Positions 7,445 through 14,276 of a stretch of 33,188 nt of DNA are shown one piece after another. A model generated the notes under the pieces. The model worked only from the letters and a program-made list of their open reading frames with translations. It had not been told where the DNA came from and did no database searches. How positions within the stretch are numbered: the stretch's first letter is position 1; every line of letters begins with the position of its first letter. Source of the stretch: DATFPQ01 sp035264765 (GTDB taxonomy: Bacteria; Actinomycetota; Actinomycetes; Actinomycetales; Angustibacteraceae); contig DATFPQ010000080.1 in NCBI GenBank assembly GCA_035264765.1, forward strand, positions 1-33,188. Direction: 5' to 3'. A program made the position numbers and the translations under genes.

Positions 7445-8634
7445 CCGACCCGCTCGACCAGCACGGCCACACCCTGGCCCCCACCGACCGCGCAGGTGGC
7501 CACGCCGAACCGTCCGGCGTCCGACCGCAGCATCCGCGACAACAGTCGGACGACGAGCAGCGCGCCACTCGCGCCCCACGGGTGTCCCAGCGCGATCGCG
7601 CCACCCTCCGGGCAAACCCGTTCGGCGTCGCCGTCCAGCGGGTCGAGGCCGAGCTGGTCGGTGCACGCCAGCACCTGCGCCGCGAACGCCTCGGTGACCT
7701 CAAGGGTGCCGACGTCCGCTACCGACAGTCCCGCGGCGTCGAGGACGGCGCCCACGGCGGGTACGGGGCCCAGTCCGGGCAGCCTCGGGTCGACGCCGCG
7801 GGCCGCGACCGCCCGAACGGCCAGGCCGGGCAGCCCTAGCTCCGCGCGGGTCGCCTCGTCCACCACGGCGACCGCGGCGGCTCCGTCGTTGACCCCGCAG
7901 GCGTTGCCGGCGGTCACCGTCCCACCCGCCGCGAAGGCCGGCCGGAACCGGGCGAGCGTGCCGAGGTCGAGGCCCCTCCGCGGCCGCTCGTCCGCGGCCA
8001 CGCCACCCACGGGCACGAGCTCGGCGGCGAACCGGCCGGCGTCCCGAGCGGCAAGGGCGCGCTGGTGGGAGCGGACGGCGTAGGCGTCCTGCCGCCCCCG
8101 CGACACCCCACGCGCCGCAGCGAGCGCGTCGGCGGCCTCACCCATGCCGGGGTCGCCCAGCTCGTCCGGGCTGAACCTGGCCCGCTCGTAGGCCACCCGG
8201 CTGCCGTCCGGCTGGAGGGCGAGCCGCGTCGGCGCGGTGCTCGCGCTCTCGACGCCGCCGGCCAGCACCAGGCCGGCCCCGGTGACCACCCGCGCGGCGG
8301 CCACGGCGACGGCCTCCAACCCGCTCGCGCACTGCCGGTCGACGGTGAGGCCCGGCACGTCCGTACCGAGCCCTGCGGCGAGCGCGGCCACCCGCGCCGG
8401 GTCGCCGCCTGGTCCGGTGCAGTTGCCCAGCACCACCTCGTCCACCTCGACCGGGACGCCGAGCCGGCCGACGTCGTCCACCAGCGCACGCAGGACGGGC
8501 GCAGCGAGGTCGGTGGTGTCCAGCCGCGCCAGCGAGCGCCCCGCGGTGCCGAAGGGGGTGCGCCGGGCGGCGACCACGACGGGGGTGCGGGCGTCGCCGG
8601 CAGAGGGCGTCAGCAGGCGGGGAGTGCGTGGCAT
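7441..8634 (-). CDS. Thiolase (acetyl-CoA acetyltransferase family), YhfS-like by context
   Basis: 397-aa thiolase with all catalytic residues: nucleophile Cys102 (VDRQCASGLEAV), His351 (GHPWGASGA) and the second cysteine Cys381 (CAVGGGQG). It should cleave 3-ketoacyl-CoA with CoA or run the condensation. ATG at 8634 is chosen because the family N-terminus (TPVVVAARRTPFGTAGR) starts about 18 residues later and the upstream frame is low-complexity. It begins 23 bases after the ligase stop, and a TACGCT hexamer in that gap could be a weak internal promoter. In Bacillus subtilis a thiolase (yhfS) and an acyl-CoA ligase (yhfT) sit beside a bioY gene (yhfU). The same trio here suggests a biotin- or pimelate-related acyl chain as substrate, by context only. 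Confidence 0.92.
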   Translation of the reverse strand: MPRTPRLLTPSAGDARTPVVVAARRTPFGTAGRSLARLDTTDLAAPVLRALVDDVGRLGVPVEVDEVVLGNCTGPGGDPARVAALAAGLGTDVPGLTVDRQCASGLEAVAVAAARVVTGAGLVLAGGVESASTAPTRLALQPDGSRVAYERARFSPDELGDPGMGEAADALAAARGVSRGRQDAYAVRSHQRALAARDAGRFAAELVPVGGVAADERPRRGLDLGTLARFRPAFAAGGTVTAGNACGVNDGAAAVAVVDEATRAELGLPGLAVRAVAARGVDPRLPGLGPVPAVGAVLDAAGLSVADVGTLEVTEAFAAQVLACTDQLGLDPLDGDAERVCPEGGAIALGHPWGASGALLVVRLLSRMLRSDAGRFGVATCAVGGGQGVAVLVERVG

Positions 8635-8657
8635 GTCCGGTTCAGCGTAGGGGGCGC

Positions 8658-9779
8658 TCAGGAGAGCGGCGCGAGCCCGGGCAGCAGCCGGGCGAGAGCC
8701 GCGCGGTCGACCTTGCCGGCCGGCGTCCGGGGAAGTTCGGGCACGGTGAGCCATCGCCGCGGCCGCGCGGGGGCGGGCAGCTCGCGGCACGCCGACCGCA
8801 GCGTGGACGCCGGGCTGCCGCCCTCCGCGGGCACCACCACGGCGGCCACCACTTCACCGAGCCGCTCGTGCGGCCAGCCCGCCACCGCAACCTCCCGGAC
8901 GCCCGGCAGCGCCCCGACGAACGCCTCCACCTCCTCGACCAGGACGGTGGAGCCGCCCGTCGTGACGGCTCCCGCCGCGCGCCCGGTCACCAGCCAGCCG
9001 CCGTCGACCCGGCGGCCGGCGTCACCCACCGTGGCCCAGGCGCCATCGCGGCGCAGCGGCCCAGGGTCCGCGGGGTCCAGGTAGCCGCGCGCCAGGTAGG
9101 GGGAGTCCACCCACAGCAGGCCGTCCCGCAGCCGCACGCGTGCGCCGGGGAAGTCCCGGAACGGGCCGTCGTCGTCCCGCCAGCCGACGAAGGACAGCTC
9201 GGCCGCGCCGTAGTACTCCAGCACCCGCCAGCCGAGCGCCCGCGCACGCGACCGAAGTGCGGCAGGAAGCGCTGCGCCGGCCACCACGACGGTATGCAGC
9301 CGCGGGAGTCCGCCGTCCGTCGCGAGGTCGCAGGCGTCGGCGAGCAGCGTCGGCACCAAGTGGGCCGCGGTGACGTCGGCGGTCGGGTCCCCGGGCGCCA
9401 CCCGGGCGCCCGCGGCGGCCGCCGAGAAGGCGCCGTACAGGGAGAGCGACGAGGTGAGCGGCCCCGGCAACCAGACGACGTCGTCCCGCCCGATGCCGGT
9501 CAGCCCGGCCAGCGGCGCCAGGCTGGCCGTCCACGACGACACGGTCCGCACGACGCCCCGCGGCCGGCCCGCCGACCCAGAGGTGAAGACGACGAGGTCG
9601 CCACGCCCGAGCCGCCCGTCGTCCACCGCCCGAGCGAGAAGACTCTCGGCGTCGGCTCGCAGCGGCCTCGGCCAGGTGGGGTCGAGCACGGCCAGCGGCG
9701 GGGACTGCCCGTCCGCGGCCCGCAACAGCGCGCTCAGGACGTGGTCCGGCGCCGGGCAGTCGACGTCCACGACGACCAA
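8658..9779 (-). CDS. Short ANL-superfamily acyl-CoA ligase, YhfT-like by context
   Basis: 373-aa adenylate-forming enzyme that should activate a carboxylic acid with ATP and load it onto CoA. It shows the P-loop TSGSAGRPRG (residues 66-75), the adenine-binding LEYYGAAELSF, GDAGRRVDGGWLVTG and the hinge region, and the A10 motif PRTPAGKVDR with catalytic Lys356. It is shorter than typical fatty-acyl-CoA synthetases (500 aa or more) and resembles MenE-sized ligases, having lost most of the N-terminal subdomain. The start is probably TTG at 9779, two codons from the bioY stop; GTG at 9770 is possible. Wedged between bioY and the thiolase in one operon. The substrate is unknown. Confidence 0.88.
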   Translation of the reverse strand: MVVVDVDCPAPDHVLSALLRAADGQSPPLAVLDPTWPRPLRADAESLLARAVDDGRLGRGDLVVFTSGSAGRPRGVVRTVSSWTASLAPLAGLTGIGRDDVVWLPGPLTSSLSLYGAFSAAAAGARVAPGDPTADVTAAHLVPTLLADACDLATDGGLPRLHTVVVAGAALPAALRSRARALGWRVLEYYGAAELSFVGWRDDDGPFRDFPGARVRLRDGLLWVDSPYLARGYLDPADPGPLRRDGAWATVGDAGRRVDGGWLVTGRAAGAVTTGGSTVLVEEVEAFVGALPGVREVAVAGWPHERLGEVVAAVVVPAEGGSPASTLRSACRELPAPARPRRWLTVPELPRTPAGKVDRAALARLLPGLAPLS

Positions 9780-9782
9780 GGC

Positions 9783-10385
9783 TCAGCGGACCGCGCTGCC
9801 GACCGGCTCGGGTCGGCGGGAAGCGGCCGGAGGGACCGGGTAGGCCCGGTGGACCCCGGCGGCGACCACGGTGGCCACGATCGCCTTGACCGCGTCGCCG
9901 GGGAGGAACACGGTGGCCGCCACCGCGGTCGAGAGGACCGAGGAGGTGCCGAGCACGGCCGCCTGCACGGGGATGCCGATGGCGTAGACCACGGCGATGC
10001 CGCCCAGGACGTTCGCGGTCAGCCCCCACCAGGTGGGATACCTGGGGAGCGTGCGCTCGGCCAGCCAGCCGGTGACGGCGGCGCCCAGCGGCCAGGCCAG
10101 CAGGAACCCGGCGCTCGGCCCGGCGAACACGCCCAGCCCGCCACGTCCGCCGGCCAGGAGCGGCAGCCCCGCCGCGACCAGCACCAGGAAGACCAGCAGC
10201 GCCGCGCCGCCGCGCCGCCAGCCGAGCACCGAGCCGGCCAGCATGACGCCGAGCGTCTGCAGCGTGATCGGGACCGCGTTGCCGAACGGGGTCAGCGACC
10301 CGGGCAGCCCGAGGACGGCAACGAGGGCCGCGAAGGACGCGATCAGGGCGAGGTCGCGGGACGACGACCGGCGTGAGCGCAGCAT
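9783..10385 (-). CDS. bioY: BioY, biotin-binding S component of the ECF transporter
   Basis: 200-aa integral membrane protein of the BioY family. Diagnostic stretches are PFGNAVPITLQTLGVML near residue 33, FAGPSAGFLLAWPLGA near 87 and FLPGDAVKAIVA near 160. About six hydrophobic segments are visible. BioY captures biotin at the outer face; with BioM and BioN encoded three and four genes downstream it forms the full transporter. It is the first gene of the operon, with ATG at 10385 placed seven bases after a TACCCT hexamer, so the message is probably leaderless. This fits no 5' biotin riboswitch; control would be at the promoter. Confidence 0.96.
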   Translation of the reverse strand: MLRSRRSSSRDLALIASFAALVAVLGLPGSLTPFGNAVPITLQTLGVMLAGSVLGWRRGGAALLVFLVLVAAGLPLLAGGRGGLGVFAGPSAGFLLAWPLGAAVTGWLAERTLPRYPTWWGLTANVLGGIAVVYAIGIPVQAAVLGTSSVLSTAVAATVFLPGDAVKAIVATVVAAGVHRAYPVPPAASRRPEPVGSAVR

Positions 10386-10392
10386 GACGGCG

Positions 10393-10398
10393 AGGGTA
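10393..10398 (-). promoter_or_regulatory. -10 hexamer of the bioY operon (leaderless)
   Basis: TACCCT on the minus strand, seven bases before the bioY ATG, in the 85-base gap after the metallopeptidase gene. The spacing places the transcription start at or next to the start codon. I saw no convincing biotin-repressor dyad in the gap. Confidence 0.55.
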
Positions 10399-10470
10399 GT
10401 GGCCGCCGCACCGACCGCCGTCCGGCGTCCGGGAAGCGGGCGCCTGCGGCGGGTCGAGCGAATGCGAAGT

Positions 10471-11370
10471 CTAGAGCGAGGACGCGTGCAGGGTGTCGCA
10501 GCGGTCCAGGTCGCCGTACTGGTAGCCCACCGTGAACCACCGCTGGCGCTGCGCCGAGGAGCCGTGCGTCCACGACTCCGGGTTCACCTGACCCTGGGCC
10601 TGCTGCTGGATCCGGTCGTCGCCGACCGCTGACGCGGCCGACAGCGCCGACTGGATGTCCTGCTGGGTGAGCGGCTTCAGGTACACCTTGCCCTTCTGGT
10701 CCTGCGTCGTGGTGGCGCCCCGGGCCCACATCCCGGCGTAGCAGTCCGCCTGCAGCTCGACGCGCACCGACCCCGAGGTCGCGCCCTCCCGGTCGGACTG
10801 CGCCGCCCCCAGGCTGCCGAGCAGGTCTTGGACGTGGTGGCCGTACTCGTGGGCGACGACGTACTCCTGGGCCAGCTTCCCGTCGTCCGCCCCGAACCTG
10901 GAGGTCAGCTCGTCGAAGAAGCTGGCGTCGATGTAGACCTTCGCGTCGGTCGGGCAGTAGAAGGGGCCGACCGCGTTGGACGCCGTGCCGCACGCCGACT
11001 GGGTCTGCCCGCTGTAGAGCACCGTGCGCACCGGCTGGTAGTCGACCCCGTGCTTCGGCAGCTCGTCGGCCCAGAAGTCCTGGACGCTGTTGACCGTCCC
11101 GACCACCCGGCAGCGCACGTCGCGGTTGGCGTCCGCGCCGGTGCGGCAGGCGCTCGTCACCTGCGGGTCCTGGCCGGCGCCCGTCGACGACTCCCCGCCG
11201 TTGAGCAGGGACGACGGGTTGATCACCCCCAGCAGCGACAGCACCACGACGAGCAGCAGGCCGCCTCCGCCCAGGCCGCCGCCCAGCATCATCCCGCCGC
11301 CGCCGAAGCCCCCGCGCCCGCCGGCCTCCACCTGACTGGTGTCGAGCTGGACATCGTCGTTGAAGCTCAT
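10471..11370 (-). CDS. YpfJ-type neutral zinc metallopeptidase, membrane anchored
   Basis: 299 aa, zinc metallopeptidase family PF04228 (YpfJ). A Gly-rich cytoplasmic lead (residues 18-37) precedes one membrane helix (LLLVVVLSLLGVI, 38-50). The catalytic domain outside has GPFYCP (135-140) and the zinc motif HEYGH (174-178), followed by RVELQADCYAG, in which Glu is the likely third ligand. Four to six cysteines in the external domain suggest disulfides. ATG at 11370 is preferred: it has a GGGAGG ribosome site eight bases upstream and starts MSFNDDVQLD. Physiological substrate not known. Divergent from the ABC-F gene across 158 bases. Confidence 0.9.
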   Translation of the reverse strand: MSFNDDVQLDTSQVEAGGRGGFGGGGMMLGGGLGGGGLLLVVVLSLLGVINPSSLLNGGESSTGAGQDPQVTSACRTGADANRDVRCRVVGTVNSVQDFWADELPKHGVDYQPVRTVLYSGQTQSACGTASNAVGPFYCPTDAKVYIDASFFDELTSRFGADDGKLAQEYVVAHEYGHHVQDLLGSLGAAQSDREGATSGSVRVELQADCYAGMWARGATTTQDQKGKVYLKPLTQQDIQSALSAASAVGDDRIQQQAQGQVNPESWTHGSSAQRQRWFTVGYQYGDLDRCDTLHASSL

Positions 11371-11421
11371 GGCGGTGGCCTCCCAGCCGGTATGCGTTCG
11401 AACCTGCCCGATCCTGCCCCG

Positions 11422-11427
11422 TAGAAT
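11422..11427 (+). promoter_or_regulatory. -10 hexamer upstream of the ABC-F leader ORF
   Basis: TAGAAT, the best -10 match in the window, ends six bases before the GTG of a six-codon ORF and about 100 bases before the ABC-F start. A -35 is not clear; TTCGAA at 11397-11402 gives a 19-base spacer. Confidence 0.6.
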
Positions 11428-11433
11428 GCTGTC

Positions 11434-11454
11434 GTGCCCGGTCAGACGCCCTGA
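11434..11454 (+). CDS. Six-codon leader ORF ahead of the ABC-F gene
   Basis: GTG-CCC-GGT-CAG-ACG-CCC-TGA encodes fM-P-G-Q-T-P. It begins six bases after the TAGAAT hexamer, so a transcript from that promoter would start with this ORF with no ribosome site. A small hairpin (GCGCT-gac-AGCGC, 11474-11486) and the ABC-F ribosome site (GAGG, 11519-11522) follow. Antibiotic-resistance ABC-F genes in other bacteria are often induced by drug-dependent stalling on short leader peptides, which is why this is worth listing. It is too short for coding statistics and could be chance. Confidence 0.4.
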   Translation: MPGQTP

Positions 11455-11528
11455 CGCCGTCCGCGCTCCGGCCGCGCTGACAGCGCCCAACCCGGCGTCC
11501 GGCCCCACCCCCTTCCCCGAGGTGCCCT

Positions 11529-13127
11529 GTGATCACCGTGTCCGACGTCGAGCTGCGCGCCGGCCCCCGCCTGCTGCTGGAGGGCGCCAGCTTCCGGGTG
11601 GCTGCGGGAGACCGCGTGGGCCTGGTCGGCCGCAACGGCGCGGGCAAGACGACCCTGACCAAGGTGCTGGCCGGCGAGGGACAGCCAGCCGCCGGCACCG
11701 TCACCCGCTCCGGCGACGTCGGCTATCTCCCTCAGGACCCGCGGACCGGCGACCTCGAGGTGCTGGCGCGTGACCGGATCCTCTCCGCCCGCGGCCTCGA
11801 CACGGTCCTCGCCCAGCTCCGGGACACCGAGGGAGCCATGGCGAGCGCGGACGACGACACGCGCGAGCGGGCGATGGAGCGCTACGCCCGCCTCGACACC
11901 GAGTTCCAGGCGCGGGGTGGCTACGCCGCCGAGAGCGAGGCGGCCAGCATCGCGAGCAGCCTCGCGCTCCCGGAGCGGGTGCTCAACCAGCCGCTGCGTA
12001 CGCTGTCCGGCGGCCAGCGGCGCCGGGTGGAGCTCGCGCGGATCCTGTTCAGTGGCGCCAGCAGCCTGCTGCTGGACGAGCCCACCAACCACCTGGACGC
12101 CGACTCGATCGCCTGGCTGCGCGACTACCTCAAGGCCTACAAGGGCGGGCTGGTTATCATCAGCCACGACGTCGGGCTGCTTGACGTCGTCGTCAACCGG
12201 GTGTTCCACCTGGACGCGAACCGCGCCGTCCTGGACGTCTACAACGTCGGCTGGAAGCCCTACCTGGCCCAGCGCGAGACCGACGAGCGACGCCGGCGCC
12301 GGGAGCGCGCGAACGCGGAGAAGAAGGCCGCGACCCTGATGTCGCAGGCCGACAAGATGCGGGCCAAGGCGACCAAGGCGGTGGCCGCCCAGAACATGGC
12401 CCGCCGCGCCGAGCGGATGCTGTCCGGCCTGGAGGCCACCCGGGCCAACGACAAGGTCGCCAAGCTGAGGTTCCCGGACCCGGCGCCGTGCGGGCGCACG
12501 CCGCTGACGGCGTCCGGGCTGTCCCGCAGCTACGGCTCGCTCGAGGTCTTCACGGACGTCGACCTGGCCATCGACCGCGGGAGCAAGGTCGTGGTGCTGG
12601 GCCTGAACGGCGCCGGCAAGACGACCCTCCTGCGGATGCTTGCGGGCATCGAGCCCCCGGACACCGGAGACGTCCGCCCGGGCCACGGGTTGCGGCTCGG
12701 CTACTACGCCCAGGAGCACGAGACCCTCGACACCAGCCGCACGGTGCTGGAGAACATGCGCTCGGCCGCGCCTTCCCTCGGCGACACCGACGTCCGCAAG
12801 GTCCTCGGATCGTTCCTGTTCTCCGGAGACGACGCAGACAAGCCGGTGTCGGTGCTCAGCGGTGGGGAGAAGACCCGGCTGGCGCTGGCGACGCTGGTGG
12901 TGTCGAGCGCGAACGTCCTGCTGCTCGACGAGCCGACGAACAACCTCGACCCCGCGAGCCGCGACGAGGTGCTAGGCGCCCTACGGACCTACCGCGGTGC
13001 CGTCGTCCTGGTGACGCACGACGAGGGTGCCGTCCAGGCGCTGGAGCCCGAGCGTGTGCTCCTGCTTCCGGACGGCGACGAGGACATGTGGAGCGCGGAC
13101 TACGCGGAGCTCGTCGCCTTGGCGTAG
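11529..13127 (+). CDS. ABC-F family ribosome-associated ATPase
   Basis: 532 aa, two ABC domains and no membrane segment, the ABC-F layout. Domain 1: Walker A GRNGAGKTT (34-42), signature LSGGQRRRVELA, Walker B LLLDEPTNHLD (about 180-190). A basic linker with DERRRRRERANAEKKA and RAKATKAV follows (about 250-300). Domain 2: GLNGAGKTT (about 358-366), LSGGEKTRLALA, LLLDEPTNNLD (about 463-473). ABC-F proteins bind the ribosomal E site and act in translation or antibiotic protection. The position next to a small HTH gene and a crotonase matches M. tuberculosis Rv1473 (from memory a WhiB7-regulon, macrolide-linked ABC-F). GTG at 11529 has GAGG six bases upstream. The subfamily is not settled from sequence alone. 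Confidence 0.93.
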   Translation: MITVSDVELRAGPRLLLEGASFRVAAGDRVGLVGRNGAGKTTLTKVLAGEGQPAAGTVTRSGDVGYLPQDPRTGDLEVLARDRILSARGLDTVLAQLRDTEGAMASADDDTRERAMERYARLDTEFQARGGYAAESEAASIASSLALPERVLNQPLRTLSGGQRRRVELARILFSGASSLLLDEPTNHLDADSIAWLRDYLKAYKGGLVIISHDVGLLDVVVNRVFHLDANRAVLDVYNVGWKPYLAQRETDERRRRRERANAEKKAATLMSQADKMRAKATKAVAAQNMARRAERMLSGLEATRANDKVAKLRFPDPAPCGRTPLTASGLSRSYGSLEVFTDVDLAIDRGSKVVVLGLNGAGKTTLLRMLAGIEPPDTGDVRPGHGLRLGYYAQEHETLDTSRTVLENMRSAAPSLGDTDVRKVLGSFLFSGDDADKPVSVLSGGEKTRLALATLVVSSANVLLLDEPTNNLDPASRDEVLGALRTYRGAVVLVTHDEGAVQALEPERVLLLPDGDEDMWSADYAELVALA

Positions 13128-13145
13128 ACCGCGGTTAGGTCATGA

Positions 13146-13166
13146 GTTGACCTTGGTCTGGTCAAC
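13146..13166. promoter_or_regulatory. GTTGACC/GGTCAAC dyad between ABC-F and HTH genes
   Basis: Perfect 7-bp arms GTTGACC (13146-13152) and GGTCAAC (13160-13166) around seven bases, 18 bases after the ABC-F stop and 58 before the HTH start. The left arm contains a -35-like TTGACC. It may be an operator for the downstream DNA-binding protein or a terminator for the ABC-F gene. No T tract is seen. Confidence 0.45.
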
Positions 13167-13224
13167 AGGCTGGCGCCGGAAGCCTTGTCGTCACACCATG
13201 GTTACCTCGACCGAGGAGGGGCCT

Positions 13225-13434
13225 GTGACCGACATCAAGAAGGGCGCGCGACTGATTGGCGACGACCGAACCCGGATGGCCGAGCGGGTGACGGCGCAGT
13301 ACAACGAGGGCCGCAGCATTCGCGAGATTGCCCAGGAGACCGGCCGGTCGTACGGCTTCGTTCACCGCGTGCTGTCCGAGAGCGAGGTGGCGCTGCGCGG
13401 TCGCGGCGGCCCCACCCGCCGCAAGCGGGAGTGA
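13225..13434 (+). CDS. Small helix-turn-helix DNA-binding protein (Rv1473A-like)
   Basis: 69 aa. Nearly the whole protein is one HTH: MAERVTAQYNEGRS leads into IREIAQETGRSYGFVHRVL (about residues 31-50), where SYGFVHRVL is the recognition helix, then a basic Gly/Arg tail RGRGGPTRRKRE. I recognise it as a conserved small actinobacterial HTH protein; the position after ABC-F matches M. tuberculosis Rv1473A (from memory). The GTG at 13225 is chosen because GAGGAGGGG ends immediately upstream with good spacing; an in-frame ATG at 13198 would add nine residues and has no ribosome site. Target DNA is unknown; the dyad 58 bases upstream is a candidate for self-regulation. Confidence 0.88.
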   Translation: MTDIKKGARLIGDDRTRMAERVTAQYNEGRSIREIAQETGRSYGFVHRVLSESEVALRGRGGPTRRKRE

Positions 13435-13448
13435 GCACGCCGCCCGTC

Positions 13449-13454
13449 TAGGCT
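13449..13454 (+). promoter_or_regulatory. -10 hexamer of the crotonase gene (leaderless)
   Basis: TAGGCT followed by six bases and the ATG at 13461, giving a transcript that starts at the codon. It lies in the 26-base gap after the HTH gene, so the crotonase has its own promoter. Confidence 0.55.
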
Positions 13455-13460
13455 GCGCCC

Positions 13461-14231
13461 ATGGACGACGACCCGCGGCTGCTAGCGGGCCGGGTCCGGG
13501 TGCGCCGGGACGGCGCAGTGGTCACCGTCAGCCTCGACCGACCGGAGGCGCGCAACGCGCAGACTCCGGCGACCTGGCAGGCGCTGGCGGCTGTGGGGGA
13601 GAGGCTGCCGCCCGACGTCCGGGTCGTGGTGCTGCGCGGTGAGGGGACGTCCTTCAGCGCGGGGCTCGACCACGCCCTCCTGGCACCGGAGAGCTTCCGC
13701 CGGCTGGCCGCCTTGCCGCCGGACCAGCTGGACGCCCTGATCGCGGAGTATCAGTCGGCGTTCACCTGGTGGGGGCGTCCCGACGTCGTGACGGTGGCGG
13801 CGGTGCAGGGGCACGCCGTCGGCGCCGGCTTCCAGCTGGCGCTGGCCTGTGACCTGCGGGTGGTGTCCGACGACGTCCGGTTCGCCATGCGTGAGACGTC
13901 CCTCGGCCTGGTGCCCGACCTGGGCGGCACCGCGCCGCTGGTCCGCGCCGTGGGATACGCGAGGGCGCTCGAGATCTGCCTGACGGGCCGTGAGGTCGGC
14001 GCCGCGGAGGCCGTTACGTGCGGCCTCGCCCAGCTCGCGGTGCCACGTGACCAGCTCGACGAGGCGGTGGCCGACCTCGTCTGCGCGCTGCTCGCACCGG
14101 ACGCCGACGCGGTGCGCGAGACGACCGCGCTGCTGGCCGGTGCCGTCGGCCGGTCGGACGCCGAGCAGCGGGCGGCGGAGCGAGCCGCGCAGGGGCGACG
14201 GCTGCGCGCGCTTGCGGAGGGAAGCCCCTGA
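13461..14231 (+). CDS. Enoyl-CoA hydratase/isomerase (crotonase) family protein, one catalytic Glu missing
   Basis: 256-aa crotonase-fold protein. Oxyanion-hole segments are TSFSAGLDHALL (about 71-82) and QGHAVGAGFQLALACDL (about 117-133). In mitochondrial enoyl-CoA hydratase two acids 20 residues apart do catalysis (Glu144 in GGGCELAMMCD and Glu164 in FGQPE). Here the equivalents are Gln125 (GAGFQLALACD) and Glu145 (FAMRETSLG), so the first acid is replaced. Full hydratase activity is therefore doubtful; an isomerase, hydrolase or other crotonase reaction is possible. Its neighbours match echA12 (Rv1472) beside Rv1473 in M. tuberculosis, from memory. Its own leaderless promoter precedes it. 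Confidence 0.88.
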   Translation: MDDDPRLLAGRVRVRRDGAVVTVSLDRPEARNAQTPATWQALAAVGERLPPDVRVVVLRGEGTSFSAGLDHALLAPESFRRLAALPPDQLDALIAEYQSAFTWWGRPDVVTVAAVQGHAVGAGFQLALACDLRVVSDDVRFAMRETSLGLVPDLGGTAPLVRAVGYARALEICLTGREVGAAEAVTCGLAQLAVPRDQLDEAVADLVCALLAPDADAVRETTALLAGAVGRSDAEQRAAERAAQGRRLRALAEGSP

Positions 14232-14276
14232 CCGGTCCGGACGTTGTGGCGTCCGGAGGGTGTGGGAGGAGACGGC

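Noticed and set aside
8628..10376. 582-aa plus-strand frame opposite ligase and bioY
   Set aside because: His/Arg/Gly/Gln-rich shadow of two clearly identified minus-strand genes.
11371..11433. WhiB7-type AT-rich promoter in front of the ABC-F gene
   Set aside because: WhiB7 promoters carry an A/T-rich patch just upstream of the -35; the sequence here is GC-rich apart from the -10, so I could not support it.
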